Shown: positions 37,354-46,063 of the stretch, in pieces
Position numbering within the stretch: position 1 is the stretch's first letter
How the letters are laid out: the number at the start of each line of letters is the position of its first letter
NCBI GenBank assembly: GCA_937926875.1
Contig: CALBAX010000096.1
Location: 60,136 to 124,135 of the forward strand
Direction: 5' to 3'
DNA length: 64,000 nt
Origin: an uncultured Desulfovibrio sp.
Lineage (GTDB): Bacteria; Desulfobacterota; Desulfovibrionia; Desulfovibrionales; Desulfovibrionaceae
The notes under the pieces: generated by a model
Told to the model about the DNA's origin: nothing
The model's database searches: none
What the model saw: the letters and a program-made list of their open reading frames with translations, nothing else
Program-made: the position numbers and the translations under genes

Positions 37354-38127
37354 CTAGCGGGGGCGGGGTTTGCCGCCCACCTGTTTTTTGGATTTTTGCA
37401 GGGGAGAGCCGAGCCGCATGCGTTGCAGCTCTTCTTTCAGGTTGGCGGCATCCAGATCCGTGCCGCGCATGTGCACCATGACCAGGGTCAGCTTGCCGCT
37501 TTTCTGGCCGCGTGTGCGCAGCCCCTGGCCTTCCAGGCGCTGGCGCAGACGGTCGGCGTCGTCCACATTGCGGAAGGCCGCCACCTGGAACACGAAATCA
37601 TACAGGGGCGCGGCGCTCGCCGCCGCCTGGGGTCTGGCCGGGGCCGCCGTTTTTTCGGAGGCGGACTGTGCCGCGCCCTTGGGGGCATTGCCCCAGGCCG
37701 CGAGCCCCTTGTCCGAAGGCTTGTTGAAAGGATGCGAGTTTTTGACGGCCGGGGCCGCGGTTGCGGCCGGTGCGGCGGGGGCTGCCGCGGCATCCCCGTC
37801 AGGAGCGGCAGGGGCGCCGCCCACGGACTGCTGGCCCAGATCGGCCAGTTTGTCCCGCAGGCTCGCATCTTCGGAACCGGCCATGGCCTTGTCCATCTCG
37901 GCCAGGGTCTCCCTGTCGGGACGGCCGATGCCGGTCAGTTCCCGCATCTCTTCGCCGGGGTTCTGGCCGTGGCCCACCATATAGCCCATGAAGAAGGCCC
38001 AGCCTATGCAGGCCAGCATGACGATGCAGATGCCCCCTGCGGCCAGGGGCGGCAGCGTGAAGCTGAAACCGCTCTTGGGCTCGGCAGGAGCGATACGCTG
38101 GCGGATCTTTCGCAAAGGCTGGGCCAT
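37354..38127 (-). CDS. SPOR-domain membrane protein
   Basis: 257 residues: cytoplasmic N-terminus, one membrane helix (about 28-50), an Ala/Pro-rich linker, and a C-terminal SPOR domain from about 175 (YDFVFQVAAFRNVDDADRLR, then LTLVMVHMRG). SPOR domains bind denuded peptidoglycan at the division site. It lies between argS (5 bp gap) and mlaE (18 bp gap), which ties septal wall binding to envelope lipid maintenance by location only. Confidence 0.9.
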   Translation of the reverse strand: MAQPLRKIRQRIAPAEPKSGFSFTLPPLAAGGICIVMLACIGWAFFMGYMVGHGQNPGEEMRELTGIGRPDRETLAEMDKAMAGSEDASLRDKLADLGQQSVGGAPAAPDGDAAAAPAAPAATAAPAVKNSHPFNKPSDKGLAAWGNAPKGAAQSASEKTAAPARPQAAASAAPLYDFVFQVAAFRNVDDADRLRQRLEGQGLRTRGQKSGKLTLVMVHMRGTDLDAANLKEELQRMRLGSPLQKSKKQVGGKPRPR

Positions 38128-38132
38128 AGGAT

Positions 38133-39788
38133 CTACATGGCCTCGGGAGCGCTGACGCCCAGCAGGTCAAGGCCGTTGCGCAGCACCTGGCTCACGGCGC
38201 GCAGCAGGGCCAGACGCGAGAGGGTGCGGGCCGTGTCGTCGGCCAGCAGCACCTGATGCTTGGCGTAGTAGCTGTGCAGCATGCCGGCCAGATCCATCAG
38301 GTAGTGGCTGACGTGATGCACGGCCAGGGCCTGGGCAGCGGTGGCCACCATGTCTTCGAAACCGGCCATCTTGCGCAGCAGGGCCATGTCTTCGGGGGTG
38401 TCCAGGGCCGCCAGCAGGTCGTCCGTGGCGGCGGCGGGCAGGGTGATGCCACGTTCCTCGGCACGGCGCAGCACGGCGCAGATGCGGGCGTGGGCGTACT
38501 GCACATAGTACACCGGGTTGTCCAGGCTGCGCTGCTTGGCCAGCTCCAGGTCGAAGTCCAGGCTGGTGTCGCTCTTGCGCGAAAGGAACATGAAGCGGGC
38601 CGCGTCGGCGCCCACTTCCTTGACCACGTCGGCCAGGGTCTCGAAGGTGCCGGCGCGGGTGGACATGCTCACGGGCTTGCCGCCCTGGAGCAGGTTCACC
38701 AGCTGGATGAGCACCACGTCGAAGCTTTCGCGGGGCTTGCCCATGGCGGTGATGGCCGCGCGCATGCGGGGCACGTAGCCGTGGTGGTCGGCGCCCCAGA
38801 TGTCGATGAGCCAGTCATAGCCGCGCTGGAACTTGTTGTGATGGTAGGCGATGTCCGAAGCGAAATAGGTCAGGCTGCCGTCGGACTTGCGCAGCACGCG
38901 GTCCTTGTCGTCGCCCAGGGCCTGGGTGGCGAACCAGAAAGCGCCGTCCTTGTCGAAGGTGTGCCCGGCTTCGGTCAGGGCGTCGAAGGCGGCCTTGACG
39001 GCGCCGCTTTCCACCAGGGTCTTTTCCGAGAACCAGTGCTGGTGTTCCACGCGGAAGTCGGCCAGGTCGGCCTTGATGCCGTCCAGGATCTCGTTCATGG
39101 CGCGTTCGTAGCAGCGGTCCTGACCGGCCTGGTCTTCCATGTCGGGCAGACCGGGATCTTCGGCCAGCATCTCGCGGGCAATGTCGATGATGTAGCTGCC
39201 GCGGTAGTAGTCTTCGGGCCATTCCACGGGCCGGCCGGCCAGTTCCTTCACGCGCAGCCACACCGAAAGGCCCAGGATGCGCATCTGACGACCGGCGTCG
39301 TTGATGTAGTATTCGGTCTCCACGTCGAAGCCGGCCTTGCGCAGCAGGCGGGCCAGGCTGTCGCCCACGGCGGCGCCGCGGCCGTGGCCCACGTGCAGGG
39401 GGCCGGTGGGGTTGGCGGAAACGTATTCCACCAGGGTCTTGCGGCCCTGGCCCACGCTGCTCTGGCCGTAGGCGGCGCCGGCGGCTTCCACTTCACACAC
39501 GGTCGTGCGCCAGAAGTGCTGGCTGAAGGTCACGTTGCAGAAACCGGGGCCGGCCACTTCCACCTTTTCGATGTCGGCGCAGCGCTGGGGCAGCTTTTCC
39601 ACGAAGACCTGGGCCAGTTCGCGGGGGTTCTTGTGGGCCTCGCGGGCCAGCAGCATGGCGATGTTGGCGGCCAGGTCGCCGTGTTTGGGGTCGCGGGGCG
39701 GTTCGATGACCGCTTTGGCGGGCCAGTTGAGGCCCATCTCTTCCACAATGCCCATGAGGGCAGAGCGCAAAACGTCAGTAGCGCGCAT
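38133..39788 (-). CDS. argS: arginyl-tRNA synthetase
   Basis: Class I synthetase of 551 residues. The HIGH-type motif is in NPTGPLHVGHGRGAAVGD (about 130-147), and the KMSKS position is occupied by SMSTRAGTF. The C-terminal anticodon-binding DALR domain carries the HYLMDLAGMLHSYYA segment, and the N-terminal additional domain is also present. AGGAG lies before ATG 39788. It is co-transcribed with fabD upstream (30 bp) and the SPOR gene downstream. Confidence 0.97.
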   Translation of the reverse strand: MRATDVLRSALMGIVEEMGLNWPAKAVIEPPRDPKHGDLAANIAMLLAREAHKNPRELAQVFVEKLPQRCADIEKVEVAGPGFCNVTFSQHFWRTTVCEVEAAGAAYGQSSVGQGRKTLVEYVSANPTGPLHVGHGRGAAVGDSLARLLRKAGFDVETEYYINDAGRQMRILGLSVWLRVKELAGRPVEWPEDYYRGSYIIDIAREMLAEDPGLPDMEDQAGQDRCYERAMNEILDGIKADLADFRVEHQHWFSEKTLVESGAVKAAFDALTEAGHTFDKDGAFWFATQALGDDKDRVLRKSDGSLTYFASDIAYHHNKFQRGYDWLIDIWGADHHGYVPRMRAAITAMGKPRESFDVVLIQLVNLLQGGKPVSMSTRAGTFETLADVVKEVGADAARFMFLSRKSDTSLDFDLELAKQRSLDNPVYYVQYAHARICAVLRRAEERGITLPAAATDDLLAALDTPEDMALLRKMAGFEDMVATAAQALAVHHVSHYLMDLAGMLHSYYAKHQVLLADDTARTLSRLALLRAVSQVLRNGLDLLGVSAPEAM

Positions 39789-39818
39789 GTATCCTATCTC
39801 CTGAGGCGGGGCACGTGC

Positions 39819-40766
39819 CTACGCCGAAAAATTTTCCACGCTTTCGAGGCTGTTGACCAGTTCCACCCGCAGTTCCTGGCGGGCGGCCTCGTCCAGATGG
39901 CTGAGGCAGGCGGGCACCATCTTGCCCAGCACGGCCTTGGGACCCACTTCGACCCAGCGGCGCACGCCGTCGGCGTACTGGTTGCGCACGGTCTCGATCC
40001 AGAGCACGGACGAGGTCATCTGCTTGAGCAGGCTTTCCTTGGCGCTTTCACCATCGGTGACGGCGCGGCCGTGCAGGTTGCAGTAGACCGGGAATTGCGG
40101 CTTGCGCCACACGGCCTTGCGCAGCAGGGGCTCCAGCTCGCGGGAGGCCTTTTCCATCATGGGGCTGTGGAAGGCGCCGCTCACCTTGAGCTCGATGGCG
40201 CGGCCGCGGTGTTCCTTGGCCTTCTGGCAGGCCAGAGCCACGGCGTCGCGGTGACCGCTGACCACGAACTGGGCCGGGGTGTTGTAATTGGCCACGATGA
40301 GCAGGGCGTCGGCTTCCACGGCGGCCTCGCGGGCCAGGGCCTCCACGTCTTCCTGCTTCATCTTGAGGATGGCGGCCATGCTGCCGGTGCCGTCGGGATC
40401 GGCCTCGGCCATGAGGCGGCCGCGCAGGGACACGATCTGCAGCACGGTCTCGGGATCCAGCACTTCGGCGGCGGCCAGGGCACTGAATTCGCCCAGGCTG
40501 TGACCGGCGGCCGCACAGGGGCGCACCTTGCCCGCCAGCTCGCGCCAGAGGTTGATGTTGACCACGGTGAGCGCGGGCTGCAGGGCGCGGGTGTCGCTCA
40601 TGGCGGCGTCATCGCCTTCCCAGTAGATCTCGCGCAGCGGCAGGCCGCTGATGGCTTCGGCGCGCTTCCAGAGCGTCATGGCTTCGGGACGGGCTTCGGC
40701 CAGCTCCCGGCCCATGCCCGCTTCCTGCGAGCCCTGGCCGGGAAAAAGCAATGCACACGATGTCAT
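39819..40766 (-). CDS. fabD: malonyl-CoA:ACP transacylase
   Basis: It loads malonyl groups on acyl carrier protein for fatty-acid elongation. 315 residues: LFPGQGSQ at 7-14, nucleophile Ser90 in GHSLGE, and the His of GAFHSPMM near 199. TTGGAG lies 8 bases before the ATG. It is the first gene of the leftward run that continues through argS and the mla genes, and is divergent from rsmG. Confidence 0.96.
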   Translation of the reverse strand: MTSCALLFPGQGSQEAGMGRELAEARPEAMTLWKRAEAISGLPLREIYWEGDDAAMSDTRALQPALTVVNINLWRELAGKVRPCAAAGHSLGEFSALAAAEVLDPETVLQIVSLRGRLMAEADPDGTGSMAAILKMKQEDVEALAREAAVEADALLIVANYNTPAQFVVSGHRDAVALACQKAKEHRGRAIELKVSGAFHSPMMEKASRELEPLLRKAVWRKPQFPVYCNLHGRAVTDGESAKESLLKQMTSSVLWIETVRNQYADGVRRWVEVGPKAVLGKMVPACLSHLDEAARQELRVELVNSLESVENFSA

Positions 40767-40868
40767 TTTCTAACTCCAAAAATGGATTGGCAAGCGGTAT
40801 AAAGTCGTCTTTTTTACGACAGAGCGCCAGAGCTTGCAAGTCCCGCCGCCAGAGGCTACACAAGGCCC

Positions 40869-41537
40869 ATGAAGCCCAACGCGAAACACGACGACATCTC
40901 CCTGTCCGCCCTGGCGCGATGCGCCCGGGAGGCGGGCGTGACGGTGCCCGAGGCGGCCCTGCCCGGGCTGGCGGAATACCTGCAGCTGCTCTGCCGCTGG
41001 AACACGGCCATGAACCTGGTGGGCGCGCATCACTGGCGCGACGCCATGCAGCGCCTGGTGGCCGACAGCTTCCATCTGGCGGCCTTCCTCGACGGCCTGC
41101 CCCTGCCCGAGGAGCCCCTGTGCTGGGATCTGGGCTCCGGTGCGGGCCTGCCCGCCATCCCCCTGCGCATGGCCTGGCAGCGCGGCACCTGCTGGCTGGT
41201 GGAGGCCCGGGAGAAACGGGCGCTGTTCCTCTCCACGGTGCTGGCCCGCGTGCCCCTGCCGGGGACCCACGTTTTCCGGGGCAGGGTGGAGCATTTCTTC
41301 CCCAAACAGGCCCGCAAGGCCGACTGCATCACCAGCCGGGCCTTCATGCCCTGGCCGCAGCTGCTGGAACTGGTGGCCCCGCACCTGGCCGACGACGGCA
41401 TCGTGGTGATCCTGGCCCGCGAGGAACCGCCCGCTGCTAGGGACATCGACGGCTGGGAACTGGCGGGTTCCTTCGCCTACACGGCCGGCAACGTGCACCG
41501 CTGGTTCTGGGCCCTGCGCCGGAGAGCCGAAGGGTAA
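40869..41537 (+). CDS. rsmG: 16S rRNA m7G527 methyltransferase
   Basis: It methylates G527 of 16S rRNA. 222 residues with the family N-terminus (LQLLCRWNTAMNLVGA at about 42-57), SAM loop DLGSGAGLPAIPLRM and the basic helix EAREKRALFLS. The C-terminal AFMPWPQLLELV strand is also present. Only a weak AAGG lies before the start. Loss of this gene elsewhere gives low-level streptomycin resistance. It is divergent from fabD. Confidence 0.93.
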   Translation: MKPNAKHDDISLSALARCAREAGVTVPEAALPGLAEYLQLLCRWNTAMNLVGAHHWRDAMQRLVADSFHLAAFLDGLPLPEEPLCWDLGSGAGLPAIPLRMAWQRGTCWLVEAREKRALFLSTVLARVPLPGTHVFRGRVEHFFPKQARKADCITSRAFMPWPQLLELVAPHLADDGIVVILAREEPPAARDIDGWELAGSFAYTAGNVHRWFWALRRRAEG

Positions 41538-41684
41538 AACGATTTTTGGGGAGGAGGGGGCCCCCTGCCAACGCGAGAGGGGCCCTTCCCCTCAAGTGCG
41601 CCACCCCTCCCGGCACGTTTTATTCGTGTCCTCAGATACGTGTTACTTTCTGCCGCAACCTCCCTGCCACAAAGGAGAGCACGC

Positions 41685-43967
41685 ATGACGGACAAACCTG
41701 TTTCCGTCTATTTTACCGCTGAGAACCGCACCTTCTGGCTGTACGGCCTGTTCTGGGGCCTGGTGACCCTGGGCCTGGCCTTTGCCCTGCGCATGCTGGA
41801 ATGGCCCTGCTGGCAGGACCCGGAATACCGCCTGGGCTCGGAATGGCTGCTGGCCACGCACGATGCCTATCATTGGGTGGCCGGTGCCGAAGGTTTCGGC
41901 CATGCGGTGGGACACCCCATGGCCGTCATGCTGCGCGGCATGGCCGACCTGCTGGGGACCTATCCCGCGGCGGTGGCTTTCTGGTTCCCGGCGCTGCTTT
42001 CCTGCTTCGTGGCGGTCATCGTCTACGCCTGGGTCTGGGCCCTGGGCAGCATGGAAGCCGGCGTGGCGGCGGGCCTGCTGACCAGCCTGGCGCCGGGCTT
42101 CCTGGCCCGTACCCTGCTGGGCTACTATGACACGGATCTCGTGACCCTGTTCTTCCCCCTGCTCATGACCCTGGCCCCTGCCTGCTGGGCCATGCGCTAC
42201 ATGCTCCTGCCCCAGCTGATCCTGAAAAAACTCATCGTCGGTTCCGGCCTGGCCGCGGCCAAACGCCTTTGGGGCAGCTCGCTGGCCGAGCAGGATCTGC
42301 GCCTGGGCAATCCCCTGCGCTGGCAATGGGTGGTGCTGCTGGGCGTTTCCGGCGTCATCTCCTGGTGGACGCAGGAGTGGCATTCGGTCTTCCCCTATCT
42401 GATCCGTTACAATGTCTGCCTGCTGGCCTTCATGAGCCTGGTCATGGCGCCGCGCGGCCGCCGCAACCTGCTGCTGCTGGGCTCGCTGGCCTACGCCCTG
42501 CCCACGCTGGGCGGTCCCCTGTTCTTTGGTTTCAGCGCCCTGCTCATGACCGCGGGCTGGACGCGTGCCCGCCAGATGTACCGTCTGCGCCAATGGCTGT
42601 GCCGCCCCTGGGTCCTCATCCTCCTCTGGCTGGGGGTGGGCTCCCTCTTCCTGTCGGGCGAGCTGTTGCAGACCATCGCCCACCAGCTTTCCCTGTACAT
42701 GAAGAAGGCCGAGGTCTCGGGCGGCAGCGGGGCGCTGGCCCTCATCTACCCGCCTGCGGGACAGGCCCTCACCGAAGTGCAGGACCTGGGACTGCTGGCC
42801 GTGCTGGCGTATTTCCATCCCTGGCATGAGGCTGCGGCCCTGGGGCTGCTGGGCTTCGTGTGGGTGATCTTCCGCCGTCCCGGCGCGCTCTTCCTGCTGC
42901 CGCTGGCGGCGCTGGGCCTGCTCAGCACCAAGATGGGCGGGCGCATGGTCATGTTCGGCGCGCCCATCGTGGCCGTGGGCCTGACCCTGCCCCTGTTCTG
43001 GATGCTCCAGCGCCTGCTGCGCAGGCTGCGCCTCAACGTGACGGGCATCCTGACCTCCGCGCTGCTGCTGGCGCTGCTGGTGGCCCCCTTCGTGAACATC
43101 ATCCCGGCCATGTCGCAGGGCCCCATAATCAACCGGCGCCATGCCGAGATGCTCAGCCGGGCCCAGACCGTGGTGCCCGAGGGCGCCACGCTCTGGCTGT
43201 GGTGGGACTGGGGCTATGCGGCCCATCATTTTGCCCGCCGCCACACCATCGCCGACGGTGCCCGCAATGCCGGAGCGCCGCTCTATCTTTCGGCGGCGGT
43301 GCTGGGCACGGACAATCCCCGTTTCGCCCGCCAGCTCATCCGCTATACCAGCCAGTTCGCCAAGGGGCGCGACCCCTTCGACGAGGAGGTGGCCAGCGAG
43401 GTCTTTGCCGGGCTGGATGCCCAGCAGGCCCAGGACCTCATGGACAAGTTGCGCTCGCCGGAAACGGCCCTGGTGGAGGGAGAAGGGCGGCAGTTCGTGA
43501 CGGTCAGCTTCGAGATGCTGCGCCTCGGTTTCTGGATCAGCAATTTCGGCAACTGGGACTTCGTGACCCGGCAGGGAGAGGGCGCGGCCCTGTCCATCCT
43601 GCCGCAGGCCGTGGCCTACAATCTGGACAAGGGCGAGGTCCTGCTGGACGACAGCGCCACGCCCATCCGTCCGGCATCCATCAGCGTGTTCGAGGAGACG
43701 GGCGTCACCCACCGGGACTACATCCAGCAGTGGTTCGACAGCCATCCGCGGGCCACGGCGGCCCAGCGGCAGGAGTTCCTTTCCGGACGCCGCAACGTGC
43801 ATTTCTTCTTCAACCGCATCACGGACGAGAAGCTGGCCATGGATGCCAACCTCTACAATTCGCTCATGGTGCGCCTGCTGGTGGGCAACCCGCAGGACCC
43901 GGCCATCTCGCCCTATTTCAAGCTGGTCTACGACAACGTGTTCTGCCGCATCTACGAAGTACTGTAG
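41685..43967 (+). CDS. STT3/PglB-type oligosaccharyltransferase
   Basis: Transfers lipid-linked glycan to asparagine of exported proteins. 760 residues: about 12-13 membrane helices, the acidic DTD of GYYDTDLVTLFFP (around residue 150) in the metal-site loop, and the catalytic WWDWGY at 506-511 at the start of the periplasmic domain. The C-terminal soluble part follows to 760. STT3 homologues in Desulfovibrio are known to be active with relaxed glycan choice. AAGGAG precedes ATG 41685. No glycosyltransferases, flippase or polyisoprenyl enzymes flank it, so its glycan is made elsewhere. Confidence 0.93.
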   Translation: MTDKPVSVYFTAENRTFWLYGLFWGLVTLGLAFALRMLEWPCWQDPEYRLGSEWLLATHDAYHWVAGAEGFGHAVGHPMAVMLRGMADLLGTYPAAVAFWFPALLSCFVAVIVYAWVWALGSMEAGVAAGLLTSLAPGFLARTLLGYYDTDLVTLFFPLLMTLAPACWAMRYMLLPQLILKKLIVGSGLAAAKRLWGSSLAEQDLRLGNPLRWQWVVLLGVSGVISWWTQEWHSVFPYLIRYNVCLLAFMSLVMAPRGRRNLLLLGSLAYALPTLGGPLFFGFSALLMTAGWTRARQMYRLRQWLCRPWVLILLWLGVGSLFLSGELLQTIAHQLSLYMKKAEVSGGSGALALIYPPAGQALTEVQDLGLLAVLAYFHPWHEAAALGLLGFVWVIFRRPGALFLLPLAALGLLSTKMGGRMVMFGAPIVAVGLTLPLFWMLQRLLRRLRLNVTGILTSALLLALLVAPFVNIIPAMSQGPIINRRHAEMLSRAQTVVPEGATLWLWWDWGYAAHHFARRHTIADGARNAGAPLYLSAAVLGTDNPRFARQLIRYTSQFAKGRDPFDEEVASEVFAGLDAQQAQDLMDKLRSPETALVEGEGRQFVTVSFEMLRLGFWISNFGNWDFVTRQGEGAALSILPQAVAYNLDKGEVLLDDSATPIRPASISVFEETGVTHRDYIQQWFDSHPRATAAQRQEFLSGRRNVHFFFNRITDEKLAMDANLYNSLMVRLLVGNPQDPAISPYFKLVYDNVFCRIYEVL

Positions 43968-44322
43968 GGTGGCCGGCGCTGGGGGGATATTTTGAGGAAA
44001 AGAGCAGGCCCCCTCCTCAAGGCTCCTTGCGCCTTCCCGGTGTGATTTGTCCGGGAAAGGGGGGATGCCGGGGAAGGCATCCCGGTCGTGAGGATGCTTT
44101 TTGCCGGGCAAAGCCGTCCCGTTCGGCATTGGCTTGTGACCGGGAGCCGTCCGCTGGGCCGTGTCCGTCGCGATGGAGGAGACCGGGGCATCAACAGCAG
44201 AGAGGCGACCGGAGACGGCTCGTGGCAAGGCTCCTTTGGGACAACGCGCAGTTAGGGGAAGGATGCGACCCTCCCCCTGTGCATGTCCCTTTCCTCAGGG
44301 GGCGCAGCGCCCGCAGGCCGCA
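43968..44322 (+). repeat. gene-free region with a hairpin and a dispersed repeat fragment
   Basis: No gene is supported. GGGATGCC/GGCATCCC (44062-44069, 44076-44083) forms a stable stem inside a larger CCGGG/CCCGG context. A 27-base segment at 44187-44213 matches the junction of the 71-bp tandem repeats at 32297-32323 in 25 positions. Confidence 0.6.
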
Positions 44323-44796
44323 TCAATGATGGTAGGGCACCTTGCGGAGGATGCATTCCGCGCGGTAGAGCTGCTCCAGCAGGAGCACGCGGGCCAGTTC
44401 GTGGGGGAAGGTCATGCTGCTGAGGCTGACGAGCTTCCAGGCGCGCTGGCGCACGGCCTCGTCCAGGCCGTAGGCGCCGCCGATGATGAAGCAGGCGCGG
44501 CCCATGGCGTTGTTGTCGATCTTTTGCAGCAGCTGGGCCAGCTGGGGCGAGGTCATGGTGATGCCGCGCTCGTCCAGCACCAGGGGCACGTCCTGCGGGC
44601 CCAGGGCCTCCAGCAGGCGGCGGCCTTCCAGCTCGTTGCGCTGGGCCTGGGGCAGGGCGGGGTTCCCGTCCCGGACTTCCACACATTCCAGACGCCGCCA
44701 GCGGTTGATGCGCTGGCTGTAGTGGGCGGCGGCGTCTTTCCAGAACGGTACTTTCAGTTTGCCCACACTGAGCAGGCGCAAGGGTTTCCCTGTCAT
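44323..44796 (-). CDS. rlmH: 23S rRNA pseudouridine1915 N3-methyltransferase
   Basis: SPOUT-class methyltransferase of 157 residues that modifies pseudouridine 1915 in helix 69. FIIGGAYGLDEAVRQRA forms the knot SAM loop, and the C-terminus TFPHELARVLLLEQLYRAE is the RlmH hallmark. GAGG lies 5 bases upstream of the ATG. Its start codon overlaps that of the divergent tsaC by two bases. Confidence 0.96.
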   Translation of the reverse strand: MTGKPLRLLSVGKLKVPFWKDAAAHYSQRINRWRRLECVEVRDGNPALPQAQRNELEGRRLLEALGPQDVPLVLDERGITMTSPQLAQLLQKIDNNAMGRACFIIGGAYGLDEAVRQRAWKLVSLSSMTFPHELARVLLLEQLYRAECILRKVPYHH

Positions 44797-45463
44797 GATT
44801 CCTCGATCGTTGTGTCAGATATCCACGGCAGAAGACGCCGCCCGCAGACTGCGTGACGGCGGCGTGCTGGCCTTCCCCACCGAGACGTTCTACGGCCTGG
44901 GCTGCTGTGCCGACCAGGCCGTGGCCGTGGCACGAGTGTATCAGGCCAAGCGCAGGCCCGTCCATATGCCCCTGCCCCTGCTGGCGGGCAGCCTTGAGCT
45001 GCTGCGCCCCTATGTGACGCTGGAGCAGGCCCCCGAAGCGCTGCTGGCTTCTTTCTGGCCCGGCCCGCTGACCGTGGTGCTGACCGCCCGGCGGACCCCC
45101 CTGGAAGACCGCCGGCCCCTGGCGCCGCAGCTGGTGAACCCCCGGGGCAAGGCTGCCGTGCGCCTGACGCCCCACCCGCTGGCGGCGCGGCTTTCCTGTC
45201 TGGCCGGGGCGCCCCTTACGGCCAGCAGCGCCAACATCAGCGGCCAGCCGGCCGCCCGCGTGCCTGACGAGCTGGATCAACGTCTGCTGGCGGCCCTGAC
45301 CGGCCCTGACGACGGCGTGGTGGTCAGCGGCCCGGCCCCGGCAGGCGGCGTGCCGTCCACCATCGTGGAGCCGCTGGCCGGTACGGACCTGCGCGTGCTG
45401 CGTCTGGGGGCCGTCAGCCTGGAGGCCCTGCGGGCCGCGGGCTTCACGCCGCACCTGTCCTGA
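44795..45463 (+). CDS. tsaC: Sua5/YciO/YrdC-type threonylcarbamoyl-AMP synthase
   Basis: It makes threonylcarbamoyl-AMP for t6A37 of ANN-reading tRNAs. 222 residues from ATG 44795: FPTETFYGLGCCA (about 27-39), the K-R of AKRRPVHMPLPLL, and TASSANISGQPA, all YrdC landmarks. The Sua5 C-terminal extension is absent. The start codon overlaps the rlmH start on the other strand, and no good ribosome site is visible. The start is therefore uncertain; TTG 44759 or TTG 44810 are alternatives. Confidence 0.9.
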   Translation: MIPRSLCQISTAEDAARRLRDGGVLAFPTETFYGLGCCADQAVAVARVYQAKRRPVHMPLPLLAGSLELLRPYVTLEQAPEALLASFWPGPLTVVLTARRTPLEDRRPLAPQLVNPRGKAAVRLTPHPLAARLSCLAGAPLTASSANISGQPAARVPDELDQRLLAALTGPDDGVVVSGPAPAGGVPSTIVEPLAGTDLRVLRLGAVSLEALRAAGFTPHLS

Positions 45464-45571
45464 GCCTGCACGCCGCCAAAGGCGGGCGCATCCTGGGACA
45501 CCGAAATCCCTGTCGAACATGGAGCTTGCGGCCAGCATGCTGCTGGCGTACCATGCGCCACGGAGGCACCC

Positions 45572-46063
45572 ATGCACAAAGAACTCACCTGTCCCGCTTG
45601 CGGTCACAGCGTCATCCGGTATCTGAACCCAGCGCCCACCACGGATGTGGTCATCTATGATCCCGAACGGGGCGTGGTGGTCATCGAACGTGTCAACGAA
45701 CCGCACGGCTTTGCCCTGCCGGGAGGCTTCGTGGACGACGGCGAGCAGGTGGAACATGCCGCCGTGCGCGAGATGCGCGAGGAGACGGGCCTCGATGTGG
45801 AACTGCTGGGCGTGCTGGGCGTGTATTCGCGCCCGGACCGTGACCCGCGCCGCCATACCATGAGCGTGGTCTTCGTGGGGCGCCCGCGTGATGCGGCGGC
45901 CCTGAAAGCCGGGGACGATGCGGCCCGGGCGGCCTTCTATCCCCTGGACAGGCTGCCGCGGCCCATTTGTTTCGACCATGCCCGCATCCTGGCGGACTTT
46001 GGCCGCTGGCTGGCGGGGGAACGTACGCTGGCGCCGGTGGAACCGGCAGGGGAGGACGGCTGA
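45572..46063 (+). CDS. Nudix hydrolase with N-terminal zinc-type motif
   Basis: 163 residues. A Cys pair (CPACGHS, residues 7-13) precedes the Nudix fold. The Nudix box G-x5-E-x7-REUXEEXGU is complete at about 52-74, including REMREETGL. NUDIX members cleave nucleoside diphosphates linked to another moiety; this pattern is close to ADP-ribose or NADH pyrophosphatases. Its TGA overlaps the ATG of ubiD (TGATG). A link with nadE two genes on would fit NAD turnover, but that is inference. Confidence 0.9.
   Translation: MHKELTCPACGHSVIRYLNPAPTTDVVIYDPERGVVVIERVNEPHGFALPGGFVDDGEQVEHAAVREMREETGLDVELLGVLGVYSRPDRDPRRHTMSVVFVGRPRDAAALKAGDDAARAAFYPLDRLPRPICFDHARILADFGRWLAGERTLAPVEPAGEDG

Noticed and set aside
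35626..38256. 876-residue plus-strand frame
   Set aside because: Antisense of mlaF, mlaE and SPOR genes.
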